Origin: JBOFFC01 sp051648405
GTDB taxonomy: Bacteria; Planctomycetota; Planctomycetia; Pirellulales; Lacipirellulaceae
DNA: 49,507 nt
Reading direction: 5' to 3'
Assembly (NCBI GenBank): GCA_051648405.1
Contig: JBOFFC010000126.1
Coordinates: 1-49,507, forward strand
In this document: positions 1-9,526 of the stretch, one piece after another
Layout of the letters: every line of letters begins with the position of its first letter
Numbering within the stretch: the first letter of the stretch is position 1
Position numbers and translations under genes: made by a program
Notes under the pieces: model-generated
What the model was told of the DNA's origin: nothing
The model's input: the letters and a program-made list of their open reading frames with translations, nothing else
Database searches by the model: none

Positions 1-19
1 GGCGCCTTCGAGGTTTGCT

Positions 20-2065
20 ATGCGTCTTTGGTGGAAGTCGGTTGGGTTCGCCTCCCTGGTGGTGCTGTTCTCCCTCGCCCTGGGAGTGAACCGACGGTCC
101 GGCGCGCAGGACGTCGCGGCGCCGGCGCTCGAAGCCCCCGCCGACGAGGCGGTCGAGTCCCCCGCCCCGACGGCGGAATCCGACGGCGACGCGAAGGAGG
201 ACGAGGACCCCGATCCGCCGGCTGACCCCCCGACGACCGAATCGCCGACTGCCCCGTCGCCGACTGCCGATCCGCCAAGTGCCGAGACCCCAGCCACCGA
301 CGCCGAGGCCGCCAAAGGTCAGCCGGCCGAGGCCAAGCCCGCCGGTGAAACCCCCGCGGCGCCCCCTGTCGCGCCCCGCGCGGCGATCGACGAGGCGAAC
401 CCCGGCCAAGCGGACCTCGACAAGGCGCTCGAGATCAAGATCACCGCCGAGGAGCTAAAGGACCTGAACGAGGTCGTCGATCTGCTCGACGACGCGATCG
501 AGAAGGGGCTCGACGCCGAGAACTCCGACTTCGCCGAGCAGGTCCTGGTCGCGACGCTCGTGCAGCGCGCGCAGAGCCTCTCCGGCGCGATCCTCGACCG
601 ACCGGTCCCCGATCCCCGCGCCGACCCGCGGTGGCTTCAAATCCGGCAGCTCGCGCTCAACGACCTGCTGCGCGCCGTGGGGATCGACGAGTCGCAGCGC
701 GAGGCGTGGCTCCTCATCGGGCGGCTCCAGTCGCTGAACCCGGGGAGCAAAAGCGAAGCCCGCCGCGCGCTGACGCGCGTGATCCGCTCGGCGGAAGCGG
801 CGGCCAAGGACCCGGCGCTCGACCAGATGAACCCCACCGAGCTGGCCCGCGCGTACGCGCTGCGCGGCGCCGCGCAGAAGGGGGACCCCGAGCGCACCGC
901 AGACTTCGGCCGGGCGATCGAGCTCGACCCCAAGCAGGTCGAGTACTTGCAGCTCCGCGCGCAGGCGCACCAGGCGGCGCAGCGCCCCGCCGAGTGCCTG
1001 GCGGACCTCGACCGCGCGATCGTGATCGAGCCCGAGAACACCGGCCTGCACCAGATGAAGGCGCTCGCCCTGCTGATGCAAGAGAAGCCCGAGGAGGCGA
1101 TCGAGAGCTTCAACCGCGCGACCGAACTGGACCCCGACTCCGTCGCCCCCTACCAGTACCGGGGCGAGGTCTACAGCAAGCTCGGCAAGCCGGAAGAGGC
1201 GATCAAGCAGCTCGACAAGGCGCTCGAGCTCTCGCCCAACAACCTGGCGTCGCTGCTGATCCGCGCCGAACTGCTGATGACGATCGACAAGTGGGCGCCG
1301 GCGCTCAAGGACGTCGAGGCGGCGCTGGGGCAGCAGCCGGGCCTGGTGCGTGCGCACCTGATGCGGGCCCGCGCGCTCGACGAGTTGGGCCGCACGTCGG
1401 AGGCGGTCGCGGCGCTCGAGCGCGTGGCGGCCGCGGCGCCCGACCGGGCCGACGTACAGCTCCAGATCGCCGCGTTCTACGTCGAGAACGAGCAGGCGCC
1501 CGAGGCGATCGCCGCGCTGACCCGGGTCCTCAACGCCGACCCCGAAAGCGAGCTCGCGAACCGACTGCGCGGCGACATGCGTTTGCTCGTCGGGGACCAC
1601 GCCGGCGCGCTCGAGGACTTCGCAAAGGCGTGCGAACGCGCTCCGGACGACGCGGGGGTCCTCAACAACTACGCCTGGACGCTCGCCACCAGCCCCTTCG
1701 CCGCCCTGCGCAACGGAAAGCGCGCGGTCGAGCTCGCGACCAAGGCGTGCGAGTCGACCGAGTTCGACGAGCCGCACATCCTCAGCACGCTCGCCGCCGC
1801 CTACGCCGAGGCGGGGGACTTCGCGCAAGCCGTCAAGTGGAGTGAGGACGCGGTCGCCAAGGCGAAAGAGCTCGGCAAGGAAGCGAACTACGACGGCCAG
1901 CTCGACGCCGAGCTCGCCAGCTACCGCAACAAGCAACCGTGGCGCGAGCTGAAGCGCGACGGCGACGTCGTCGCCGACTCGCCCGCCGCCGGCGAGCAAC
2001 CGCCGACTGCCCCCCCCGCGGCCGAGGACTCGGCGAAGGCCCCGGTCCGCTCGTTCGACTTCTGA
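20..2065 (+). CDS. Secreted/periplasmic tetratricopeptide-repeat protein
   Basis: A 681-residue protein. It starts with a basic residue and a hydrophobic stretch (about residues 8-23, ending near SGAQ) that looks like a signal peptide. A long low-complexity linker rich in Pro, Ala, Glu and Asp follows (about 30-125). From about residue 210 to 640 there are many degenerate 34-residue TPR units with the usual A-x-F/L-x-R-A-I-E-L-D-P pattern (for example FGRAIELDPKQVEYLQLRA, about 295-313). The tail is again Pro/Ala rich. TPRs are protein-docking scaffolds; no enzymatic domain is visible, so the partner is unknown. The start is supported by GAGG at 10-13, six bases before the ATG. The gene lies just inside the window edge, so its upstream context is not visible. 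The following gene is 163 bp away on the same strand. Confidence 0.88.
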   Translation: MRLWWKSVGFASLVVLFSLALGVNRRSGAQDVAAPALEAPADEAVESPAPTAESDGDAKEDEDPDPPADPPTTESPTAPSPTADPPSAETPATDAEAAKGQPAEAKPAGETPAAPPVAPRAAIDEANPGQADLDKALEIKITAEELKDLNEVVDLLDDAIEKGLDAENSDFAEQVLVATLVQRAQSLSGAILDRPVPDPRADPRWLQIRQLALNDLLRAVGIDESQREAWLLIGRLQSLNPGSKSEARRALTRVIRSAEAAAKDPALDQMNPTELARAYALRGAAQKGDPERTADFGRAIELDPKQVEYLQLRAQAHQAAQRPAECLADLDRAIVIEPENTGLHQMKALALLMQEKPEEAIESFNRATELDPDSVAPYQYRGEVYSKLGKPEEAIKQLDKALELSPNNLASLLIRAELLMTIDKWAPALKDVEAALGQQPGLVRAHLMRARALDELGRTSEAVAALERVAAAAPDRADVQLQIAAFYVENEQAPEAIAALTRVLNADPESELANRLRGDMRLLVGDHAGALEDFAKACERAPDDAGVLNNYAWTLATSPFAALRNGKRAVELATKACESTEFDEPHILSTLAAAYAEAGDFAQAVKWSEDAVAKAKELGKEANYDGQLDAELASYRNKQPWRELKRDGDVVADSPAAGEQPPTAPPAAEDSAKAPVRSFDF

Positions 2066-2228
2066 GCGAACGGGGCAACGAGCGATCTCGCTCCGCCCAC
2101 GTTACACCGTGTGCAACTCCGGGAGGTGAATCTTCGCCGAAGACGGCCTTCTTGCCGTTTACACGTTGCTCGCCGGGATTAGCATCTACGCCCAGCGACT
2201 TGTGTTCCCTGGCTTTGGAGTCCCCGCG

Positions 2229-4151
2229 ATGGCGACTTGTGGTGGAGTTCGTCTGTGTTGGTTGCTGAAGGTCCTTGCCGCGCTTTGGCCCACGCTTAGT
2301 CTGACGGCGACGGTCGCCGCGGCCGATCCGCCGCGGCCGCTCCCCGCCACGACGGTGGTCGTGTCACCCCTCTTCTACCGCGCTGGTCAGGCGGCGACCG
2401 ACACCACCGAGGCCGTCGCGCCGATCGGCCTTTGCCAGGACTTCGAGCTCACCGTCGGTGGGTTCCCCCCGGGCAAGATCCGCATCGGCGTCGTCGACAC
2501 CCGGATCGGCGGGTCGAGCCGGCTCTGGAACGCGACCACCTGGCAGGCCGCGCTGACCGCGTCGCAGCTCTTGGGCTACGACCCCAAGGCGACCCAGGCG
2601 ACGCTGGCCGTCAGCGGCGCCATCGACGGGCCGAGCGCTGGCGCCCTGCTCACGGTCGGGGTGCTCGCCGGCGCCCAGGGGCACACGATCGACCCCCGGA
2701 TGACGATGACCGGCACGATCAACCCGGACGGCGAGATCGGTCCCGTCGGCGGCATCCCCTACAAGATCGAAGGGGCCGCGCGGGCCGGCAAGAAGGTCGT
2801 GCTGGTCCCCAAGATGTCGCCGCTGGAGCTCGACGAACGCGTCGGCAAGATGGTCGATCTCGTCGCGCACGGCAAGAAGCACGGCGTCGAGGTGCGGCTC
2901 GTCAACGACATCTGGACCGCGTATCGCGAGTTCACCGGCAAGTCGTTGCCGCGGCCCCGCGACGTCGACCCGCCGGCTCTGCCGCTCGAGGCCAGTGAGC
3001 AACTCGAGAAGCGCGTCGACCGCTGGCTGGCGTTCGAGACGTCGTCGCGCGAAAAGTACGACGCCTGGGGCGAACGCGGGCGAAGCGACTACGCCGACAG
3101 CCACTTCGAGGAAGCCGCGCTCTACCGCGAGCAAGCCGAGTTGCTTCGACAGCAAGGGGCCTACGCGGCGGCCTACAGCGACTCCCAGTGGGCCGCGATC
3201 AACGCCACGGTTGGTCACCAAGTCGGACGCTGCGAGTACGTGTACGCGGGGGACGGCATCGCGGCGGTCCAGGCGATGTTGGCCGACGACGCTTGGGTCG
3301 AATCCGAGACCGAGAAGCTCGAATCCGCGCTCAAGTTCTTCCGCCCCGCGACGCTCGCACAGTTGCCCTACTACATGTGGGCCTGCGACCAGTTCCTCGT
3401 CGGACTCGTCTATCAGGACCTCGGGAAGGCGATCGCCGAAAACCTGCCCGACGACGAAGAGAAGGCGGGCTTGCAGCTCATCGAAGCCGCGGAGCGGCAG
3501 GCGCTCGCTTGGCTTGCTATGAAGGTCGGGTACGACTACCTGGAGCTCGCGAACCTGGAAGCGGGGGCGCCAATCCCGCCGGACGCGCCGCTGGAGGGGC
3601 TTACCGAGCTCTACATGCGTTGCGCCGAGGCGAACCAGGCGGTGGTCGATGAGCTCGTGGTCACGCCGGCCGCAAAGGCGAACAACCTCGCGCAGGACGA
3701 GATGAAGGGGCGGTTGACGCTCGTGGACCCCTTCTACGGGCTCAACTCGATCGCGCTGCGATCGACCTTTCACGACCTGCCGCGGAGGTTTGGCGAGACC
3801 GAACAGCTCGAGTACGCGCGACTCGGCGCGGCGATCAGTCTCAACTCGCGGTCGGCGATGCTGATCGCCAAGTTCTACTCGCTCGGCGCCAAGCTCGACG
3901 ACGAGCTCGCTATCGTCGACATCTCGAACGAGCCGGCGCTCAACGACTGGCTCGACGACAGCCGCGGTCAGGCCCGCCGCGCGATCCAATCGCTGGTCGA
4001 AGCCGACATCGACGCCACGTTCTGCACACAGCTTTACTCCATCGCCCGGATCGAAGAGGGACGCAACCTCAGCGGTCGGATCGGGGCGCTGCAGGCCTAC
4101 TTCGACATCAACGTGATGTGCCAGGTGATGAAACGCGTCGCCGGGAAGTGA
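2229..4151 (+). CDS. Secreted Lon-type (S16) serine protease domain protein
   Basis: I chose the ATG at 2229 over the in-frame upstream start at 2166, because the 640-residue product then begins with a clean signal peptide (hydrophobic core about residues 9-30, cut near AAADPP). Residues about 70-215 match the Lon proteolytic domain. The nucleophile motif DGPSAGALL carries Ser136, and GGIPYKIEGAARAG carries Lys179, matching the Ser-Lys dyad of Lon (DGPSAG and GGIKEK in classical Lon). No ATPase (AAA+) or Lon N-terminal domain is present. The C-terminal 400 residues are mostly helical with no family I recognise. Known Lon proteases are ATP-dependent and cytoplasmic, so this is a stand-alone, ATP-independent, exported version by inference. 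A DUF1559 surface protein follows 146 bp downstream. Substrate unknown. Confidence 0.85.
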   Translation: MATCGGVRLCWLLKVLAALWPTLSLTATVAAADPPRPLPATTVVVSPLFYRAGQAATDTTEAVAPIGLCQDFELTVGGFPPGKIRIGVVDTRIGGSSRLWNATTWQAALTASQLLGYDPKATQATLAVSGAIDGPSAGALLTVGVLAGAQGHTIDPRMTMTGTINPDGEIGPVGGIPYKIEGAARAGKKVVLVPKMSPLELDERVGKMVDLVAHGKKHGVEVRLVNDIWTAYREFTGKSLPRPRDVDPPALPLEASEQLEKRVDRWLAFETSSREKYDAWGERGRSDYADSHFEEAALYREQAELLRQQGAYAAAYSDSQWAAINATVGHQVGRCEYVYAGDGIAAVQAMLADDAWVESETEKLESALKFFRPATLAQLPYYMWACDQFLVGLVYQDLGKAIAENLPDDEEKAGLQLIEAAERQALAWLAMKVGYDYLELANLEAGAPIPPDAPLEGLTELYMRCAEANQAVVDELVVTPAAKANNLAQDEMKGRLTLVDPFYGLNSIALRSTFHDLPRRFGETEQLEYARLGAAISLNSRSAMLIAKFYSLGAKLDDELAIVDISNEPALNDWLDDSRGQARRAIQSLVEADIDATFCTQLYSIARIEEGRNLSGRIGALQAYFDINVMCQVMKRVAGK

Positions 4152-4297
4152 GCGAGTGGATAACCCGCCGGCTGGTGCTGCCGCTCAGGTCCACGAATTT
4201 CGCCGGTAATCCAAGGTATCCCTCGAATTGGGTTGCGGGGCCCGCAGCGCCGGGATAGGTTGATGGCCTCTTCTCGGGGCAATCTGGACAACCTGCG

Positions 4298-5347
4298 ATG
4301 CGCCCGCTCCACCGCCGCGGCTTCACGCTCGTCGAATTGTTGGTCGTGATCGCGATCATCGGGATCCTCGTGGCCCTGTTGCTGCCCGCGGTGCAGTCCG
4401 CCCGCGAAGCAGCGCGTCGGTCTCAGTGCCAAAACAACCTGAAGCAACTCGCGCTGGCGGCCCTCAACCACCACGACACGGCGAAGTTCTACCCCTCGGG
4501 GGGGTGGGGCTACTGGTGGGTCGGCGACGCCGACCGTGGCTTCGGGCCCGGACAACCGGGGGGGTGGGTCTACTCGATCCTCCCCTTTACCGAGGGGGCC
4601 GCACTCCACGCGCTGGCGTCCGACGGAAACCCCGGCGCGCACTCGCCAGCACAGCTCGACGGCGCGCGGGCCGTCGTCACCGGCTCGCTGGAAGCGGTGC
4701 GCTGCCCTTCGCGGCGCGACTCGGCGATCCTCCCCAAGCCGGTCGATGGGACGTTCGTCGCCTTCAACTCGTCACGCAATCCCGCGGGGCAGGGGAACGT
4801 CGCCGGTCGCAGCGACTACGCGATCAACTGTGGCGATCAAGAGGTCGACTACTCCGATGCTGGCCCACCGTCCCTCGGGAAAGGGCTCGAAACAGCGTAC
4901 CCCTGGAACTTCAGCAAGTTGGGGGTAGGGATCCGCATACGGCCGCGCGGCACGGTCTTTCTGACCGGGGTGAGCTTCGTACGCAGCGTGGTCGCGACGA
5001 GGCACATCACCGACGGGACGTCGAAGACGTACCTGATCGGCGAGAAGTACATGGCCGTGCAGAACTACGAGACGGGGATGGACCCCGGGGACAACGAGAC
5101 GTGGTGCACGGGCTACAACAACGACAACTTCCGCAGCGGCTTCCTCCCGCCGCTGCAAGACCAGGGGTCGGGCGACCATACGACACGCTTCGGGTCGGCA
5201 CATCCCTCGGGGGTCTTGATGTCGTTCTGCGACGGACACGTCGAATCGGTCGGCTACGATGTCGATCAGTGGGCCTACCGAGGGGCGACGAACCGGTACG
5301 ACGGGGCGGTGAACCACCAGCAGTTCTACAACCCAAGCGGTTCGTGA
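4298..5347 (+). CDS. DUF1559 protein with type IV pilin-like N-terminus
   Basis: A 349-residue member of the planctomycete DUF1559 family. The N-terminus GFTLVELLVVIAIIGILVA (about residues 8-26) is a type II/IV pseudopilin-type methylation and membrane motif with Gly-Phe at the predicted prepilin peptidase cut and Glu at +5. It continues into LLLPAVQSAREAARRSQC, typical of this family. The C-terminal part carries the conserved AHPSGVLMSFCDGHVESV (H-x-G...DGHV) segment. Members are thought to be exported through a type II-like system and displayed on the cell surface; the role is unknown. The gene follows the secreted Lon-like protease on the same strand and converges with the ClpP-like gene, 13 bp away. 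Identification is firm; function is not. Confidence 0.93.
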   Translation: MRPLHRRGFTLVELLVVIAIIGILVALLLPAVQSAREAARRSQCQNNLKQLALAALNHHDTAKFYPSGGWGYWWVGDADRGFGPGQPGGWVYSILPFTEGAALHALASDGNPGAHSPAQLDGARAVVTGSLEAVRCPSRRDSAILPKPVDGTFVAFNSSRNPAGQGNVAGRSDYAINCGDQEVDYSDAGPPSLGKGLETAYPWNFSKLGVGIRIRPRGTVFLTGVSFVRSVVATRHITDGTSKTYLIGEKYMAVQNYETGMDPGDNETWCTGYNNDNFRSGFLPPLQDQGSGDHTTRFGSAHPSGVLMSFCDGHVESVGYDVDQWAYRGATNRYDGAVNHQQFYNPSGS

Positions 5348-5360
5348 CCTTCCGCGCGTG

Positions 5361-6137
5361 TTACGCGGCCTTGAGCGCCCGCTCGGTTGGCTTGGCGTCC
5401 GGCAGCGGGGGTGCCTCCCACTTCGGCTCGGCGATCTCATCGACCAGGTCCATGTCGAGCGCCTGCTCGGCGTCGAGGTAGTACTGGTTGTCCCCTTCTT
5501 CGTCGAGCCACTCCTCGGGGACGCGCGTGTAGCGCAGGTAGACGTCGCGGAAGCGCCGCAGGTCGTGCTCGTCGATGTCGAACTCGCCGAGGGGCTCGTA
5601 CGCGTTGACGTGGACCGACAACACGGTCGAGGGGGTCACGATTCGCTTGCCGGTCGCGGCGGCGAGGACCACCGTGCCGGCCGAGTAGCAGCCCCCGGTC
5701 GCGACCACGTTCACCGGCGCCTCGATGCCGCGCATCGCATCGACGATCGCGAACGCCGCGTCGAGCCAGCCGCCACTGGTCGCCAGACGCAGCTCGATCG
5801 GCGCCTTGGGGTTGGCCGCGTTAAGGTAGATCAGCCGCTCGACGACGTGCCGCGCGGTGCGCTCGTTCATCCCCTCGGTCACTACCACCACTCGCAGCTT
5901 GACCAGCGGGTCGTCGGGGTCGATCGGCCGTGGCTCGGGTCCCGACTCGGTCAGACGATCGACCGCGTGGTCGATCGCCGGGTCGGCCAGGTAGGGGACG
6001 CCGCCGGCTTCGTCGGCGGCCCGCCAAGCACTCAGCCCGCCGACGACGATCGCCGCTGTCGCGACGACGCACAGCGCGGTCGTCGCCAAGTAAGTGACGC
6101 CGCGGAGGAACGCGAGGAGCTTGGACGGGGGCTGCAT
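5361..6137 (-). CDS. Membrane-anchored ClpP/crotonase-fold serine protease-like protein
   Basis: A 258-residue protein with one N-terminal membrane segment (about 15-38) followed by a ClpP-like domain (about 80-240). The ClpP hallmarks are visible: LRLATSGGWLDAAFAIVDAM (compare the ClpP N-S-P-G-G strand and helix), GGCYSAGTVVLAA with the candidate nucleophile Ser152, and TVLSVHV with candidate His176. The end YYLDAEQALDMDLVDEI aligns with ClpP FLSAPEAVEYGLVD. In my hand alignment the position of the ClpP catalytic Asp falls on Gln218, with Asp216 two residues away, so the triad may be altered. It has no ClpX/ClpA partner next to it and sits alone between DUF1559 and acs. It could be an envelope peptidase or a non-catalytic homologue. 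SppA/NfeD-type proteases share the fold and are an alternative label. Confidence 0.75.
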   Translation of the reverse strand: MQPPSKLLAFLRGVTYLATTALCVVATAAIVVGGLSAWRAADEAGGVPYLADPAIDHAVDRLTESGPEPRPIDPDDPLVKLRVVVVTEGMNERTARHVVERLIYLNAANPKAPIELRLATSGGWLDAAFAIVDAMRGIEAPVNVVATGGCYSAGTVVLAAATGKRIVTPSTVLSVHVNAYEPLGEFDIDEHDLRRFRDVYLRYTRVPEEWLDEEGDNQYYLDAEQALDMDLVDEIAEPKWEAPPLPDAKPTERALKAA

Positions 6138-6256
6138 GGGCCGGTGTGGGTGAGCCGTTGTTGGGGATTCGTCGGCGGGGAGTGGGCGCTGCGACGACCG
6201 GGAGTATCCCGACTCGCGCCCGCCGAGCGTTAGGGTGGGGGGGCGGTCGCGGCGCG

Positions 6257-6286
6257 TTGGCGTCCCCCGCGGCGGTTGGCTATCCT
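6257..6286 (+). promoter_or_regulatory. Possible sigma70-like promoter of acs
   Basis: TTGGCG at 6257-6262 and TATCCT at 6281-6286 are separated by 18 bases. Each matches four of six consensus positions. This would start transcription near 6293 and leave a leader of about 108 bases before acs. It is a weak match in a divergent intergenic region of 263 bp that shows nothing else firm. Confidence 0.25.
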
Positions 6287-6400
6287 ACCCGCTCGCCCGG
6301 CGCCCCGGCGCGCGGCGTCTGACTGCTTCTCCCGGGCGGGATTCGCCCTTCGGACCTTCTCAGCGAGCCCCGGGCCCCGCAGCCCGGTTTGGAGACTGCG

Positions 6401-8392
<1,992 letters not shown>

Positions 8393-8398
8393 ACTCTG

Positions 8399-8435
8399 CG
8401 CCACGGGGTTTCGCTTTGACCCCGCGCCCGTGGCG
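8399..8435 (+). terminator. Hairpin after acs, overlapping the next promoter
   Basis: CGCCACGGG (8399-8407) pairs perfectly with CCCGTGGCG (8427-8435); an alternative inner stem GGGGT/ACCCC (8405-8409 with 8419-8423) is also possible. It begins six bases after the acs stop codon and has no T-tract, so it is either a Rho-independent-like 3' end or a regulatory hairpin. It overlaps the -35 and spacer of the promoter of the following gene. Confidence 0.4.
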
Positions 8436-8444
8436 GGGGATAAT
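8416..8444 (+). promoter_or_regulatory. Sigma70-type promoter for the Uma2 gene
   Basis: TTGACC (8416-8421) and GATAAT (8439-8444) lie 17 bases apart and each matches five of six consensus positions. This is the best promoter seen in the window. The predicted start is near 8451, giving a leader of about 20 bases that ends in GGAG (8460-8463), six bases before the ATG at 8470. Confidence 0.6.
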
Positions 8445-8469
8445 GCGGTAGTCCCCTGCGGAGATCGCC

Positions 8470-9078
8470 ATGAGCCTTGTAGAACAACTCGCCCCCCCCA
8501 CGCGGCTGGGCCCGAACGACAACGGCGTGCTCCTGTCACCTGACGAGTTCGACACGGTCCAGGACTGGGCCGAGGGGTTCCGCTACGAGCTCGTGAACGG
8601 AGTGCTGGTCGTGCTACCGCCACCGGGATTCGGGGAACGCTCGCCGAACGACGAGCTCGGCTATCTGCTTCGCCGGTACCGCGACGACCAGCCGGAGTCT
8701 TCTGCCTTCAACGGCACCGCGCCCGAGCAGGAGGTCGCTATCGGCGCCAACCGCCGCCGCGCGGACCGCGCCATTTGGGTCGGCTATGGCCCCTCGTTCG
8801 ACCCCGATCGCGACACGCCGACGGTCGTCGTCGAGTTTGTGTCGAACACGTCGCGCGACCGGCGGCGGGACTTCATCGACAAGCGGCGCGAGTACGCCTC
8901 GGCGGGCGTCAAGGAGTACTGGGTGATCGACCGGTTCCCGCGCGAGATGACCGTGTTCCGAGGTGACTCGACTTCGCTGGTGGTCGGCGAGGACGAGACC
9001 TACGGGACCGACCTCCTGCCGGGGTTCGCGTTGCTGCTCGCGAGGCTGCTAGCCAAGGCCGGCGGCTCGCGGCCGTAG
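8470..9078 (+). CDS. Uma2 family protein (DUF820, PD-(D/E)XK nuclease fold)
   Basis: A 202-residue cytoplasmic protein of the Uma2/DUF820 family, which has a restriction-endonuclease-like fold and is expanded in cyanobacteria and planctomycetes. The diagnostic segments are the N-terminal FRYELVNGVLVVLPPPGFGE, the acidic strand TVVVEFVSNTS (Glu of the PD-ExK core) and the family signature DFIDKRREYASAGVKEYWVI with its Lys and following Asp. Cellular function is not established for the family. The start is set by GGAG at 8460-8463 and by a good upstream promoter. The gene stands alone between acs and a small hydrophobic protein. Confidence 0.9.
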   Translation: MSLVEQLAPPTRLGPNDNGVLLSPDEFDTVQDWAEGFRYELVNGVLVVLPPPGFGERSPNDELGYLLRRYRDDQPESSAFNGTAPEQEVAIGANRRRADRAIWVGYGPSFDPDRDTPTVVVEFVSNTSRDRRRDFIDKRREYASAGVKEYWVIDRFPREMTVFRGDSTSLVVGEDETYGTDLLPGFALLLARLLAKAGGSRP

Positions 9079-9183
9079 GCGGCCCGCCGCACAGCGCTTT
9101 TCAATCGTCGGCGTGGTACAAACCTCGTCAGCGGGGCCACGCCGGCCCCGCGCCCCTCCTCTCGTGCCCGGAGAACTGACGAA

Positions 9184-9477
9184 ATGGCAGCTTCTTTGAT
9201 CCCGATTCTCATCCAACTCGTCAGCGGCGCGGCCGGTGGCAACATCGTCGGCGCGCTGCTTAAGAACCTGCCGGTCAGCAAGATCCTGGCGACGGTCCTC
9301 GGCGCGGTCGGGGGCGCGGGGGGCGCGCAGCTCGCCCAGTTCCTGCCGATGCTGCAAGCGCTGCTGGGTGGCGACAACGCCAACCTCGGCAGCGCGGGCG
9401 TCGGCGCCGGCGGCGGGGCGATCCTCACGCTGATCGTCGGACTGATCAAGAAGGCGATGGCCAAGGACGCCGCGTAA
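9184..9477 (+). CDS. Small hydrophobic Gly/Ala-rich protein, unknown
   Basis: A 97-residue protein with no family I recognise. It contains three hydrophobic stretches (about 4-20, 33-60 and 72-90) rich in Gly, Ala and Leu, and a short basic end (KKAMAKDAA). Small residues in helical register (VLGAVGGAGGAQLAQ, GAGGGAILTLIVGL) suggest membrane helices or a pore-like packing, possibly two or three transmembrane segments. GGAG at 9170-9173 lies ten bases before the ATG. TACAAA at 9117-9122 could be a -10 element. GC codon bias is like the neighbours. It converges with the Nramp-related gene 50 bp away. Coding is likely, because the frame is uninterrupted and the product is regular, but there is no functional evidence. 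Confidence 0.65.
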   Translation: MAASLIPILIQLVSGAAGGNIVGALLKNLPVSKILATVLGAVGGAGGAQLAQFLPMLQALLGGDNANLGSAGVGAGGGAILTLIVGLIKKAMAKDAA

Positions 9478-9526
9478 CGCACACCCTTTGCGAGCCGGCG
9501 TGCGCTTCGCTTGATGCGCATTTCGC

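Noticed and set aside
455..1999. 514-residue minus-strand frame opposite the TPR gene
   Set aside because: It mirrors the Glu/Leu-rich TPR codons and has no start signal or family resemblance.
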